Source of the DNA: Sphaeramia orbicularis
Lineage: Eukaryota; Chordata; Actinopteri; Kurtiformes; Apogonidae
NCBI RefSeq assembly: GCF_902148855.1
Contig: NC_043964.1
Span: 19,558,781-19,622,780, forward strand
Direction: 5' to 3'
Length of the DNA: 64,000 nucleotides
In this document: piece after piece, positions 35,739-56,125 of the stretch
Numbering within the stretch: position 1 is the first letter of the stretch
How the letters are laid out: the number at the start of each line of letters is the position of its first letter
The notes under the pieces: model-generated
The model's database searches: none
What the model saw: only the letters and a program-made list of their open reading frames with translations
Told to the model about the DNA's origin: nothing
Made by a program: the position numbers and the translations under genes

Positions 35739-38493
35739 CTGAGTGCACTCTGGACTGAACTTTCCCACATGGACTTTGGGTTTGCTCTGGCTTCTCAGGG
35801 TGGAGTGAAATCTTTTAACGGCCTCAGGTCACGCCGCAGTATTTACGCTCACTTCAGCTCATTAACCTCTCTGTTTGGGCGGATGATTGTCGAGTTGGAT
35901 CCATCTTTTAAGAAAGATCACTTTTTGATTTTTAGTGTACATATGACTGTAAGCTAAGTTTATTTCAGCCTCCACTGGTTGTTCTTATTTCTTACTATTA
36001 TGCTACTACTGAAACACGAAGGCTGCAAGGGAATCAATCAGGTAAACAAAGCAGTGTAATGTAGGTTTTTGTTGCACCTTTGGAGATACCTGATTGAAAA
36101 AAAAAAAAAAAAAAAATCGCCTACCTACATCAGCTTTACCAATCAATAGAAGTACTTCACTACTTTATTTTACAGTGCAATTACATTCTGAATGTGCTGC
36201 CAGGATTATGATGTACAAACACAACACTCATCGCACAAATCATTTTTTTTTTACCTTCATACATCTGATGCCAACATGGTGAATCATTGAAATAGTCATT
36301 GTATTTAATAATAATTCTGTGATACTGCATGTTGAGAAGAGTACGGGCTGTTAAATTTCTTGTTTTTGTGTTGTTCGTTATTAAATGCATTTTTTTTTAA
36401 TGATTTAACTGCTCTCTATGCCCATATGACAAAAGACATTTACTGTGGCTGCTATTGGCTGTTGTGACCTGAATGGCAAATACAAAAGGCACCATTCTCA
36501 GCTTCAAGAAAAATGTTGTCAAGACCGGAACAATTATGAATACCCAGCAGTTACTTCCAGATTCAAAGCCACTCTACTACTGAGTTTTAAAAAGGTGAGT
36601 TCTTTTAACCCTTTAAAACCAAACCCATCAAAAACTAGCCACAAAATTCAAATTTTTTAACCTTTTACAGGGTTTCTGCAGGTGTCAGCAAATCTAATTT
36701 AATGCTTTTTAATGCCACTTTTAACAAATTTAATGCCCATGTCCAACTGCACAGTTTTATGATGGTTTATCGTCAACAGGGCTTTAACCAGGTTCTGAAT
36801 AGCTCCTCCTCCAAACACTTCTGCTGAAAGTTGCATTTTCTCATTTTTCCAACATTTTCTAATATTCCCTCCGCTCTTTCGCCACAGCATAAGCACTCTC
36901 ACAGCATGTTGCATTCCAAGCATCTGGTGTTGTGACTTTGTGTATCGGCCATAAACGATAGCCAATTAAAGGGTTCTGCCTGCCAATTATCACACTATAC
37001 TTACGATCAAAATTATTAAATGTTTATATAATCAAAATAAATCGTGAATAATAATGCTTTTTTGCCATGAAGTGTATTTAATTTTTTAATGTCTCTAGAC
37101 ATCAAATTTAATGCTTTTTAATGCCATGTAAGGCCTTAATTTTAAGAAAATCTAATAACTTTTAATGCTTTTTAATGACCCACAGAAACCCTGTTTTAAC
37201 AATATTCAAACTAAAAATCTTGCTGTATCATTTTATTTGCAATATATTTTTGTATCACATTTGAAATATTGGCGTTTTTTATAAAGCACCCTATATACCT
37301 GCAGTATCAAATTTGATACGTTTTTAACACAATTTATCCGTACTTTAAAGAATCAATTATTAAGTAACTATGCATTGTTGCAGTACATGAAGTACTCATT
37401 TTAAAATAATGAATAAAAATATAAATGTTCTTCTTATCATTACTTCTTGAAAATTACCAGACCTTGCAAAATGTGTTGATGATTTATCGATGGTGGCCAT
37501 ACTGAAAAATGCATTTTTTAAGGCAAGTGTTGATCTTGTTGATGAGATAGAGGTCTCAGAACCTAGCGTAGCAAATGTGATACAAATGGTTTTAATAGGG
37601 TTAAGGATTATTTTCTCTAATAGAAGAAAACAATCACTGCAAAATACTGATGTCTGATGCTGTTTTGTTGCCCATATTCTCAAGTTTGCTTTTTCAAGTT
37701 TTGTTTAAAGGCCAACTCTTTCACCGTCTAAAAAGTGACGTGCACTTGTGTTTAAAAAAAAAAAAAAGTACTTAATGTTTGTCCTGCTAAATCTTCTCAA
37801 AATAAAACAAGAACGTGGGAATGTGTAAGAGAATAGCAGATAAATCACAAACAATAACCTGTTTGTAATTGTTTTCCAGTTACAGAGAAGTGAGATTGGT
37901 CATTTTGGAACAGATGTTATATTAACTCTTCATCGTCCCAAGTTCCTGTGATGAGTGTTAAATAGATTTAATAACTGAAGGAAAAAAGAAAATAGTGTAA
38001 GATAAAAGTGGGGGGAAATATGCCAAGAAACTTCAATACAATACAAAAATACCTGAATAGTCTCGCCTTAATACATCACATATACATGTAAATATATCTT
38101 TAATATAGAGTTGTTAAAGCAGTGTGATTTGAACAGAGGGAACATCAAATAAAGTACAGCTGTCAGTGGTGAAATTAAAACTACACTGACATTCTCCCTG
38201 TTTGTAAACCTGTGTTACAGGAATCCCTCAGTACTGTAAAAAAAAAAAAAAAGCCAAACAATAAACCTTAAATTTGTCAAAAACAGAATCAACAAACTAC
38301 AGATATTTTATACAAATATATACACAAATTATTTTTCGATTTGACTTTTACTTTCCACAATGTATTATTTGTCCAAAAATGGCTTTAAATAAAATCTATG
38401 CTGTGGCTCAGTCCATTCTTGTGCATCAGCGATTTCCTTAGTTATAAAGCGCTGCACAGGATGAAGTAGCTGAACAAGGCTTTTCTTGTTCTT
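35739..38493. other. Convergent 3' flank of mlx and psmc3ip
   Basis: Holds the 3' UTRs of both genes. ATTAAA at 36380-36385 is a possible mlx poly(A) signal; none is assigned for psmc3ip. A family G element occupies 36668-37193. The rest is A/T-rich with no recognised feature. Confidence 0.45.
36668..37193 (-). mobile_element. Family G element, copy 2
   Basis: Ends CAGGGTTTCTGCAGGTGTC and, reversed, CAGGGTTTCTGTGGGTCATT. TTTTA is found on both sides, but no clear 8-base duplication. It matches 59426-59981 along its length in reverse. On the - strand about 36770-36965 holds a frame (VYGRYTKSQHQMLGMQHAV) that is also open in the other copy. Class uncertain; the ends suggest hAT. Confidence 0.6.
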
Positions 38494-41400
38494 TCAAATA
38501 CTTGGAACAGTCACCTTACAGTCCTCATCCGTCTCCACTCCCACTTCATCCTGTAAAAGCAGTAGCAGGTACAGTGGGTTATTCAGAAATACTGCAACTA
38601 AAAGAGGAAAAAAAAAATAAAAACAGGTGGTAAGAAGTTGTAGAAGTTTCCTGCACTGACCAGAAAGTCCTTTTTACTCTTTGGATATCCCTCCAGGATC
38701 GCATTCATCATATCTGAAGCCTGAGAGAAATGACAGAAGAGCATTTAGTGATGACAAATCCTTTTCATCAGCTCATCAACATTTGGAATTGCACAATAAC
38801 TGCATAACAAAACATTACCAATCTCTTCCTCTTTTTCCACTCTTTCACATAAACACTGCGCTCTTTGTAAACCTGCAAATGAAAATATCAGCCATACAGT
38901 ACAAGCTAAGAGTGCAGGAAATGGAAGAAAAAAAAAAAAAACACCAACTGAAACTTGTTTCCTCAGATGCAAAACATAAAAAAAAAGTGTCCCCCACCTT
39001 CTCTTTTTCTTCTGGTGTGACATGATTTGTGGCTGATTTTATCTTCTCCAGGCGTGCTTTGCACCCAGAACACTCCACTTTTAGCTCTTGGATCTCTGAT
39101 GTCATTTCCTCTGTTGTCAGGGAGCTGTTGAGTTCCTTTAGCTCTGTCATGACAAATAGAAAAGGTTACAGAACAGGCTGTTTAAGTGGAAGCAGTTCAA
39201 TGCAAATGTGGCCCCTTAGAGGTGGAAACATTTCATAAAACGTTACCCAACATGTTTATCAAACGGTACAATCTTATGACCTTTGATATTGTGAAAGGAA
39301 CTTAAAATGTAAGACATACTCTGCAGAAGTCAGTTGTGGAAAAAATTATTAGACCACCCTTGTTTTCTTCAATTTCTTGTTCATTTTAATGCCTTGCACA
39401 ACTAAAGATACATTTGTTTGGACAAATATAATGAGAACAACAAAAATAGCTCATAAAAGTTTAATTTAAAAGCTGATATCTAGTCATTTTCCATGGTTTT
39501 CTTGATAACCAAAACGACTTAAGTTCTTACATCAATAGCTATGGCGTACTGCCAAAAACAGTGCTTTTAGGCATTCCATGTTTTCATTTCTGTCTGTTTT
39601 AGTCACATGATACACACTGGAATTGATATTTGATTGCATAACCATTGTTTTTGATGACTAATAATTTTTTCCACAACTGTAGGTTCATTCTCCTGCCTTA
39701 ACCACAGAACTGATAGAGATCTAGAGTTGGTCCCTGAGCTCCTTCTATGGGAGTTCACTGCTCATAAAGTTCTAAGTGCTAATGGTCATTGCTGATACTA
39801 ATACTAGGTACTGTGTGTGTTAAGATGGCTAAAAGGCAGAGACAGAATTTCCCACTGGAGATACGAAGGAGTGGGAACCTTTTTTTAATAGCCTGCATGA
39901 TCTGGTGTAAAAGAGAATGATGCAATTTGAGCCCATTTTCTTGATTATTAAAGAAAATGTACAGATTAAGCCTTTTGAGATTATATAATTAAACAGACAG
40001 TTAAACACTATAACATGTTTTTTATTATATGACTTAATTGTAATGAAGCATATTGGCACAAGTGATAATACACATAACAATAGATAAATTTGTAGAAAGA
40101 CAAATTTTATAGAACATTTAGTATGACCCTTAAAAAAATCATCACCGAGAGGTCATCAGTCCACATGTCTTTTAATCAGATTTTACCAAACCTCATCTGC
40201 CCTTTTAATCACTTTATTCTGAACCACCAAACTCAACACAGAGCAGTGATTTTGTCTTGTAGGACTTTCGCATTGATCAGTTAATTTGTATCTGAAATAA
40301 CATATCAAAACACCAGTCACACAAAACAGGCTTCAGAATTGCTGTCTTTGCAGGAAAATTTGGGTGGGTTTAAGAGGCTCAGGGTTTCAGTTCCCCATGG
40401 AAAAGAACTGTGATGGCAAGAAGAGGTGAAAATGTTCTAAATATAGCACACACTTAATAGATGGTATTTTTTAAGGTAGGCGTTTCTTAGCTGGTGAAAC
40501 CAGTTTAGAAAAACAACCCAACCCTTTCAGAGCCTCATATGGTTCTGCATACTGAAGTACTCCTGTCTTACATCTAAACCTGGACATTCAGACACTCAAC
40601 GCCACACTCTCAGCCAAATTCCAACTAATGCTACCCTTTACCTGTGTAGCTCTAGTGTTAAACTATACCTGCATCTAGTTGTCTGCAGTCCTGTGTGAGC
40701 GACTGCACCTCTGCACTGAGCTCTGAGATCTGACAGTCCATCGCCTTCAGGTCTTCTTCATTTATGTCTTTGAACTGAGCCTGTTGGGAAAGACAGCATC
40801 GTTCGTCAATGAAATATGCACAGTCATCACAAAATCACAAGCACAGAAAACAGACTAACCTGATCAGCAAAATAGATTTTTTGCTTGCCGTATGTTTTCT
40901 CCTTAATCTTCCCTTCGAGAGCCAGCTGCTCCATGGCTTTGACCACTGCCTGATGAAAAATACTTATTCAGTTAATTAGATGTTACAGCAACCACCAGAG
41001 TTTTAAAGAGATATGGATGAATCTTACTGTTTTGCCCAGTCCATGCTGCTTCTGTAAATTAGTGAAGACGTCCTGAGCACTGTAAGGACGGTTTCTCTCA
41101 TTTAAATAGGCAAGGATGAGGGTCGCACCTGTGAAAGACGGCAGCAAAATCTGACAAATAGCCACAGGAGCGACTTTAACATTTCATACAGTCGTGGAAA
41201 AAAATATTAGACCATCAAAAGTCATAAAAAACAATGGATATGCAATCAAGTACTAACTCCTGTGTACAGAAAAGAAAACATGGAATGCCTAAAAGCACTG
41301 TTCTTGGTCGTACAATGCCATAGCTATTGATATAAGAACTCAAGTGATTTTGATTATTATCAAGAAAATCATGGAAAATGGCTAGATATCAGCTCTTAAA

Positions 41401-42758
41401 TGAAAGTCCTGTGAGCTATTTTGGTTGTTATCTTTACATTTGTTCAAACAAATGTACCTTTGGTTGTAGCAGGCATTAAAATTAACAAGAAATTGAAGAA
41501 AATGAGGGTGGTGTAAAAATTTTTCCGTGACTGTAGTTCCGAGTAAACTTGAAAAGACTGATGATGATTGTTATAGCATCCCTGATACTTTATAAGGCAA
41601 GACAGGTTTATTTATATAGGACATTTCATACACAAGACAATTCAAAGTACGTTATATAAAACATTAGAAGCATTACAACAGGGAAGCAATAAAAAGTATA
41701 GGCATGAGAAAAACAAACAAAGAAAAAAAAATAGATAAAACAGATAAAAACTTTAAGCTTAAAAGAAACAGTGTAGACTTGAACTGATGAATTAAAAACT
41801 CTATTCAAATGCAGCTGAGAACAGGTATAATGCTGGGATGTTTTCTGATAACAGCGGTGGATTGTAATTCAGTGCTTTTACTTGACTTCTGCACTTAGAT
41901 CCAACATGTAGGTTTCTATACTTTGCTTTTCTACTTTCTACATCTACTCCACCAAATCATACGGGACAATATTAGTACTTTACAGATAACAATTTATCAT
42001 CCACTTCCTGGCCAGTGAAATATCCAAATGTGTTTATGTTGATTTGCTAAATGAAAGAGTGAAGAGCACCATTACCATATGTTAAAATTATACTTTTTGA
42101 TTGTTGTTTATCTGAGGTTGGGATGCTTTAGTAGAATATGGTGTTGTAAAAATAAACTACCCAATTGTACGTAAAACAGTTAAAATTAGATCGACCTTTT
42201 AACAGCTACAGTAGTAAAACCTAATAGTAATACAACAGTAATGTGAATCAAAAGCATATATGAAAACACTTGCAGTACATCTGGCTAGTACTTGGGTAAA
42301 GTTTTGGATGTAGAGCATTTACTTGCAGTGGAGTGTTTATGCATTTATGTTTAAGTACTGTGAGTAAATTATTTGGGTACTTTTACTGTTTAGTACTACA
42401 TGTTTATTTTGCATACATTTGTCCAGGCTTTAATGTGAAATGACTTTATTTTCTAATACACCCTATTACTGACAAATAACACTATACTTCCACATTTTCA
42501 GTGTCACATAAGATCACACTACATTACAGATTTGAGTCTTTAATACAGGTTGTCAGTCGTAAATAGAAGGGGGCGTACTTTGTAAGCTAGCTTAGCTTGT
42601 TTTGTATGCGGTTGTCATTAGCTGCTAGCGTCGTAGCTGGGATTTATAGCCTCTACTGGATATATATATATACATATATTGGCTGGTAAATCGTTATAGA
42701 CACTCCTAACAGCTTTATAGAAACAATATTCACACTTACTGTTATCCTTTTTACTCAT
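38494..42758 (-). CDS. psmc3ip: PSMC3-interacting protein / HOP2, complete, 8 coding exons
   Basis: HOP2 works with MND1 to stimulate DMC1 and RAD51 strand invasion during meiotic homologous pairing; it acts in the nucleus. Exons in transcript order: 42758-42740, 41128-41028, 40949-40860, 40780-40669, 39143-38998, 38872-38819, 38720-38661, 38550-38494. They total 639 bases (212 aa; human 217 aa) and all phases agree. The first coding exon is only 19 bases (MSKKDN plus one base). The winged-helix DNA-binding domain is about residues 7-70, with NRPYSAQDVFTNLQKQHGLG and KTYGKQKIYFADQ. A leucine-rich coiled coil follows at about 80-155, ending with the highly conserved ATNHVTPEEKEK. The C-terminal helices carry KEWKKRKRLASDMMNAILEG and the end is DEDCKVTVPSI. 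The 3' end faces mlx; retreg3 lies upstream on the same strand. Confidence 0.95.
39331..39679. mobile_element. Mariner/Tc1-like MITE, family F copy 2
   Basis: Left CAGTTGTGGAAAAAATTATT and right, reversed, CAGTTGTGGAAAAAATTATT match perfectly over 20 bases. TA follows on the right (39680-39681) but the left flank reads GT. 349 bases, non-coding, in psmc3ip intron 4. Confidence 0.7.
41189..41533. mobile_element. Mariner/Tc1-like MITE, family F copy 3
   Basis: Starts CAGTCGTGGAAAAA and ends, reversed, CAGTCACGGAAAAA, with TA on both sides (41187-41188 and 41534-41535). The interior matches copies at 22358 and 39331. 345 bases, in psmc3ip intron 1. Confidence 0.75.
41590..41700. repeat. Short dispersed repeat
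   Basis: 'ggtttatttatataggacat' followed by 'acaagacaattcaaagtacg' matches a pattern very common in fish introns, possibly the reversed end of a LINE. Too short to classify. Confidence 0.3.
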
Positions 42759-42797
42759 TTCTCGTCAACTTTCGATCCAGCAGCTTCACAAACTAAG

Positions 42798-42805
42798 TTT
42801 CCCGC
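42798..42805 (+). promoter_or_regulatory. psmc3ip: E2F-like site upstream of psmc3ip
   Basis: TTTCCCGC, a match to the E2F consensus TTTSSCGC, lies 40 bases upstream of the psmc3ip start codon and forms part of TTTCCCGCGAGA. It could sit in the proximal promoter or 5' UTR of a gene used in meiotic cells. Motif match only. Confidence 0.35.
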
Positions 42806-44058
42806 GAGAAGTGCGTCAGAGAAAAGATCGTTTATGTGTAAAGATGAGGCACACCAGGAGACTTTTTTGCTGCGAAATTTGTAACGTCCCTATCGCTTGT
42901 CTTTATTGATGTACCTTAAAATATCAGTCGTGGTAAACACATTGGTTAATTAAATAATCATCACAAATAATTATGTTTTAAACGCCAGCTTAGTTAGTAG
43001 TCTTAACCGAGAATTAGGTATTCAGAAATAAGGGCAGAGTGAGACATGTTCACTTTTATCTAGTCTCAGAACAGCTTCCCGGACCATAATGTCTATTGAT
43101 TAACTTTGATTAGAAAAACAATATTAAAATAGATTATATTACTGTCACTTAATTTTACCCACTATACATTACCAGGGATCAATCAGACATTTATTAGAAT
43201 ATTATCCTCTGCATTTTTCAGTGAAAACCAGGTATTTTCCTTTATTTAACCCTTTCATGCATAGTGGTCACTACAGTGGACAGCTATTCTACAGCTGTTC
43301 TCTTGTATATTTATGGGTTTTGTTGTTTTAGTTCCATATCAGCCAACACAGTGGACACTTATGCACCATCCCATAATAATACACTGACATTTATACCATT
43401 ACTGTAACTTTGCTGTTCTTGATAAACCTGATCTGCAGTAACATGTTTGAGTGGAAATCAATTGCTTGTCATTATTATTGAAGTTTTGTTTTGTTTTTTT
43501 GCATATTATCTCCATGAAGTGAGTAATGACTAGTATTAGAGTGTGTTAAAATGTGAGAAAACATCAGATTCGTTGCATTAAAAGTGTTATTTCATGGTTT
43601 TCACATGATCTGTCAGTAAATACATGCTTCTTTGCTTCAAAAATTAAATCCATGGTGTCAAACTGAGTGGACATTTTTTGAAGTTCATGAAAAATAGATT
43701 CATAAAATTTTCAATTGCCTTTTTTTTTTTCATGCCTAAAGAGGAATAAAAATACTCAAGAAAATAAATTTTGATCAAGGTTCTCATAATTCGTGCATGA
43801 AAGGGTTAATGTTATGATCAGAGGAAATTCAAAGGTTACTATATCAAAACAGAGAAAAATGAGGCAAAAAGGACTTTTTCAGCAAAATATATTATTAACT
43901 GAGTGTAAAAACAAGTATCTAGCAATAGTGATAGTTCATAATCTGTAATTTAAAAAAAATAAATAAATCCACCACTTATATAATTTTAAGAGTTTTGTCA
44001 ACAGAAATGATGAACCCCTGTCACATGAGAACATCAAAAACAGATTTAATGCAAACAT
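42806..44058. other. Intergenic region between psmc3ip and the retreg3 3' end
   Basis: Contains TTAA element family A copy 4 (43250-43805). The rest has no recognised gene or repeat. Confidence 0.45.
43250..43805 (+). mobile_element. TTAA-flanked MITE, family A copy 4
   Basis: Starts CCCTTTCATGCATAGTGGTC and ends ATTCGTGCATGAAAGGG, with perfect TTAA at 43246-43249 and 43806-43809. 556 bases with the family's internal blocks in order. Confidence 0.78.
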
Positions 44059-45621
44059 TTTATTCAATATGATTTGCACATCAAAACATATCAAAACCAG
44101 ATAAAGAGAAAAACCCTACTGTGCAAATTACATCAAACTGACTACAGGTCTCGTACTGAGCAACTGACAATTTGAGCAGGTAATTAGCAACATTCTTGTT
44201 AACTGAAGTGGTCAAACCAAATAAAATAAACTTTTAGTCTCAAAATCCCAGCGAATTTTCATCTGTTTTTCTATTGTGCTAAATCTTTCACAGCTATGAT
44301 TTCCTTGTAATGATAAGAACAATAGACAGCAATGTTTTTTTTTTTTTTCTGTATTAAAACCCAGCGTTTTGAGACTCTGTGAGATATGTGTTTCAATACA
44401 TCTCAGCTGTGGCTCATCTGAGTCTGAAAGTGCCGTTTCCATTGTAACATTTCGACCTATACTGACAGAAATCGGTTTGTCCACGAAAAGGAAATGAGGT
44501 CGACCAACACAAAAGAAGCCACTTGAAACCTTTACGTTCTAATACTTTTAAAAAGAAATAGTTCTCTACCCAATTTTGATGTAAACATGTTTCCCCGTTA
44601 AAAGACCAGTAGTAAAAGATCAATGAGTTGAAGAATATTTGATAATCTTCTTAAAAAGGTCAGCATGACTGTCAACTACAAGAAATACAAAGGTGGTAAA
44701 ACAATGGTCAAACATAATTTGTATAACTTTACTTTTGAAAGAGAAAACACAAGGTCTAATTCAAGGTATTAAACATGGAAACAGCATGTTACTGACCTGT
44801 ATTAAAGGGAAAGAATATGTAAAAGGCTAAAATCCTGAACTTATTCACACAGACAAATGAAGCGTACCTCACCCTGGGCCACACATCTATAAATACAATG
44901 AACAGCGAGGGTCCGATATCTTAAGACTGCAATGTGACATTCTTTGAAAAAACTAAAACAAGCGTTCAAAATGTATGAAGCGGCCTTCGTATGTAAGAGA
45001 GCATACAAACAAAGGAACAGAAATCACACAGAAAACCAAAAGCTTTTATCCAAACATAAATATCCTCTTTATCATCAAAGATATAATTCCTGCTGACTGT
45101 TATCTCTGTAAACCTCAAACATCAGATCAATCATTTTGTCCATGTTTCATCATTTTCACATGGCGTTTGAAAGGACAGCAAAATTAACAGCAACATGAAC
45201 TGGTGAACATGCACCTCAACCAAAAGGAATGTCACGTTTGGTCCCATGTTAAATAGCCCTGTGTGTCTCGACCTCTATGTAGAAAAAAGATTTTATGGGC
45301 ACTGTTCATTATTTCTACTCTCAAACAGGTACCCTTGTGAATTCCACAAGGCTCAGTAATGCTGGTTTATTCATTACTTTTTTCAATATTTATCAGTTTT
45401 TGTTGTATGTCCTATTGCTCAGCCTACAAAGTAAAGGTTTTTGATGAGCAGAGTTTTGGGAGGAAGCTTGAAACGTAAGACGGGAAAAAATAAAGTACTT
45501 CACAGTGGTAACTGATCAGAAGCAGGGCTGCTGGGAACCTAAAATCACCTTTCACAACACATTCACAGCTCATTCAACATTTCCACTTACATACACACAC
45601 ACACACACACACACATTACTC
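44059..45621 (-). other. retreg3: Probable retreg3 3' UTR
   Basis: Follows the retreg3 stop codon. The first AATAAA found on the - strand at a suitable place is 44059-44064, giving a 3' UTR near 1.56 kb. An (AC)n run at 45592-45615 starts just after the stop. Inferred from position only. Confidence 0.45.
45592..45615. repeat. (AC)n microsatellite
   Basis: About 12 AC units, six bases past the retreg3 stop codon on the - strand, so inside its 3' UTR. Confidence 0.9.
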
Positions 45622-53418
<7,797 letters not shown>

Positions 53419-54046
53419 TAAAGTAAGCCTGTAAAATAAAGACTTGGCTTAAGTGCACACAGGTAAACAGCTTGAGGACCACAGCACCGCGGAGCAGCTC
53501 TACTCACAACATCGGCTGTTAACACCTAAGCTAACTCCAAGCTAACAGTAAGCGACGACAGCGGAATCACCGTGTCAGCGTCTAAAACTGATTCTCTGAC
53601 TGTATCTGAAGGAAAAAATAATATCAATACCACTGTGAAATTATTATGGAACAAATGACACTTACTATTCTGTCATTTTTGCAGAAATGTACCACTGTCT
53701 TTAAAAATTACAATATGGCGTAACCTGTTTTTCTCAGAGCTCTGTAGCCCAATCAGATTCCGCACGGGGGCCTGCGTCACGAGGCGTTCAGAGTTATAGG
53801 ATTTTTTCCACCTCAAATACTGTAAATAAGTGCGTGAGCGTTAAATTTGTGCTTACACGTTATTTTGTCTATTATTTTTTATGTTCACTGTAAAAAATGA
53901 ATATAATTAGAAGCACAGAGTCTTTAGCTAAGTGAAGGGAATTATTATCGTTATTGTATCGTAGTCCCACGTTTCTAGTTTCCAGCAAATGCCTCTGTAT
54001 ATACTGCCATCTAGTGGTCATAAGATATAACTACATCAAATATTAA

Positions 54047-54780
54047 CCCTTTCATGCATAGTGGTCAGTAGAGTGGACAGATATTCTACAGCTGTTCTCT
54101 TGTGTATTCATGGGTTTTGTTGTTTTCGTTGCATATCAGCCAACACAGTGGACGCTTATGCATCATCCCATCCACTGCAATTCATACCATAACTGTAACT
54201 TTGCTGTTCTTGATAAACCTGATCTGCAGTAACATGCTTTAAATCAATTGCTAATTGTTAGTAGACTGTAATAAACAGTTTTCTCAATCACAAAGTTTTT
54301 TGGGTTTTTTTTTTTGGATTTTATCTCCATGAATTTAGTAATAACTAGTATTAGACTATGTTAAAATGTGAGAAAACACCAGATTAGCTGCATGAAAAAT
54401 GTTTTTGTTTCATAGTTTTTCTTCTTCCAACTCCTTTTCAAGTGTAGATGAATGATTTTGGAATTTTGAATTTGCATGTATTCTGTAAATGGATGGATAA
54501 ACAAAAAATGAATGAATGAATGAATGAATGAATGAATAGTTTCCACACAGAAAATGACTTTCTGATTATGGGTTTTAAATACACGTTTCTTTGCTTCAAA
54601 AATTAAATGCTTGGTGTCCAGTTGAGTGGATGTTTTTCTAACTAAATGAAAAACAGGTTCCTAAAAAAAAAAAAAAAAAAAAAAAAAAATCACATTGTTT
54701 TTTTTTCATGCCTAAAGATGAATAAAAACACCCAGGAAAAAAATCTCAACCCAGGTTCTCATAATTCATGCATGAAAGGG
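54047..54780 (+). mobile_element. TTAA-flanked MITE, family A copy 5, with an insertion
   Basis: Starts CCCTTTCATGCATAGTGGTC and ends ATTCATGCATGAAAGGG, with perfect TTAA at 54043-54046 and 54781-54784. At 734 bases it is longer than the 520-570 base copies because of a 117-base insertion at 54419-54535. Confidence 0.78.
54419..54535. mobile_element. Short (GAAT)n-tailed insertion with 7-bp duplication
   Basis: Flanked by atagttt on both sides (54412-54418 and 54536-54542), where other family A copies have a single such site. It ends in about seven GAAT units. The tail and target duplication suggest a retroposed fragment; the source is unknown. Confidence 0.5.
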
Positions 54781-55738
54781 TTAATCCATTAGTTTCATTG
54801 TGAAATGAAGAGGAAGTGTTATGTTTAAATTTCCTATCCAAGCCATCCAGTTCATGATAATATTTCCAAGTTCTGTGTATTTTGTATGTTTTTTTTTTTA
54901 ATAAATCTATTTGTGACCTGAATGAACAACTCTGTACATCTGAGAGACAATGGATCAGTCCTGACACCATCTTCTAGAACTCCATTCACCAGCTCTGTAC
55001 CTCCAGTTCTTCCACTGTGTTATTGATGAGTGAAAAAAATTCAACTTCATCTTGTGTCATCTCAATTCAACAACAAGCTTTATGAGACTCCTATGTGCAA
55101 AGCAGTGAAAGAGTTTATTGTCTTTTAAGACAAATACTTAAAATCCAGTCTATGTAGACTTGCTGCCCATACAGTGGAGCTCTGCCAGATCCTTCTGTAG
55201 CCATGCAACATCAACTCATTCACTGAGAAGGCCCAGCAGAAAATGTCATTATAGTGCTTTTGTATACTGCTGTAATAGAGCCCATTCTCACCTCCTTAGT
55301 ATCACCTTTTTCACTGCTGCAAGGACAAGAGGAGACTGCAGCGTACCATTTTGTCTACTGAGAGGGTGATTGGCTGCAGCCTCCCAGTCTGAGCCTGAAG
55401 TCCTTCATGACCAAAACCTAATCATCCCACTAAAACAGCTTCTTCCCAACTCTCTCCTTATTACCAGTACCCTGTTTCTGTGTATATTTTCCCAGTTACT
55501 ACTTGTTTTCCTCATGCTTTTGAAAGTATTTTGTTTCCTTTGTGGTATGCACAGAATATAGAAAAAAGATGAGAATGACAAGTAGTTGTAATTTCTTTGT
55601 GTGATCACTGAAAGATGGAAAAGCTTCTCATTGTACTTTGGTTCTGGTGAGAATAACATGATCATACCCACAAAATTCAATATGTACTTAAAATGTAGGT
55701 TTTAATACTTAAAAAGTGTGTTAAATGTCATATATGTA

Positions 55739-55960
55739 CAGGGTGTCCCATAAGTCTCCATACATAGGAGACATAATACATATGGTTCTAACATGTATTT
55801 CTTTATATTTCTTCTTTATAGTTCTTCAGCAGTGGAGGACACGCATTGAAATGTGGTCCCGACAAAATGGCAGTCATATAGAGCATATTATATAAATAAA
55901 AATGGTTTATGTCAAGAAATGTTTATTTTTCCTATGTATGGAGACTTATGGGACACCCTG
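55739..55960. mobile_element. Mariner-type MITE with ~31-bp inverted ends
   Basis: Starts CAGGGTGTCCCATAAGTCTC and ends with its reverse complement; the match runs about 31 bases with hardly a difference. TA lies on both sides (55737-55738 and 55961-55962). It is 222 bases with no coding frame. The near-perfect ends suggest a younger copy than its neighbours. Confidence 0.8.
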
Positions 55961-56125
55961 TATATAAGTAAAAAAATTTGAACCAAAATCTCTTTTTTTT
56001 GGACCATGTACCCCCCCGCCCCATGTATGAACACTGCTGACACTCCTCAAAATGGTTTTAAACAGTCTGAAATACCTCACACATCACTAATTGAAGCCTT
56101 TGGGGTTATTTACAATTGATTTTAA

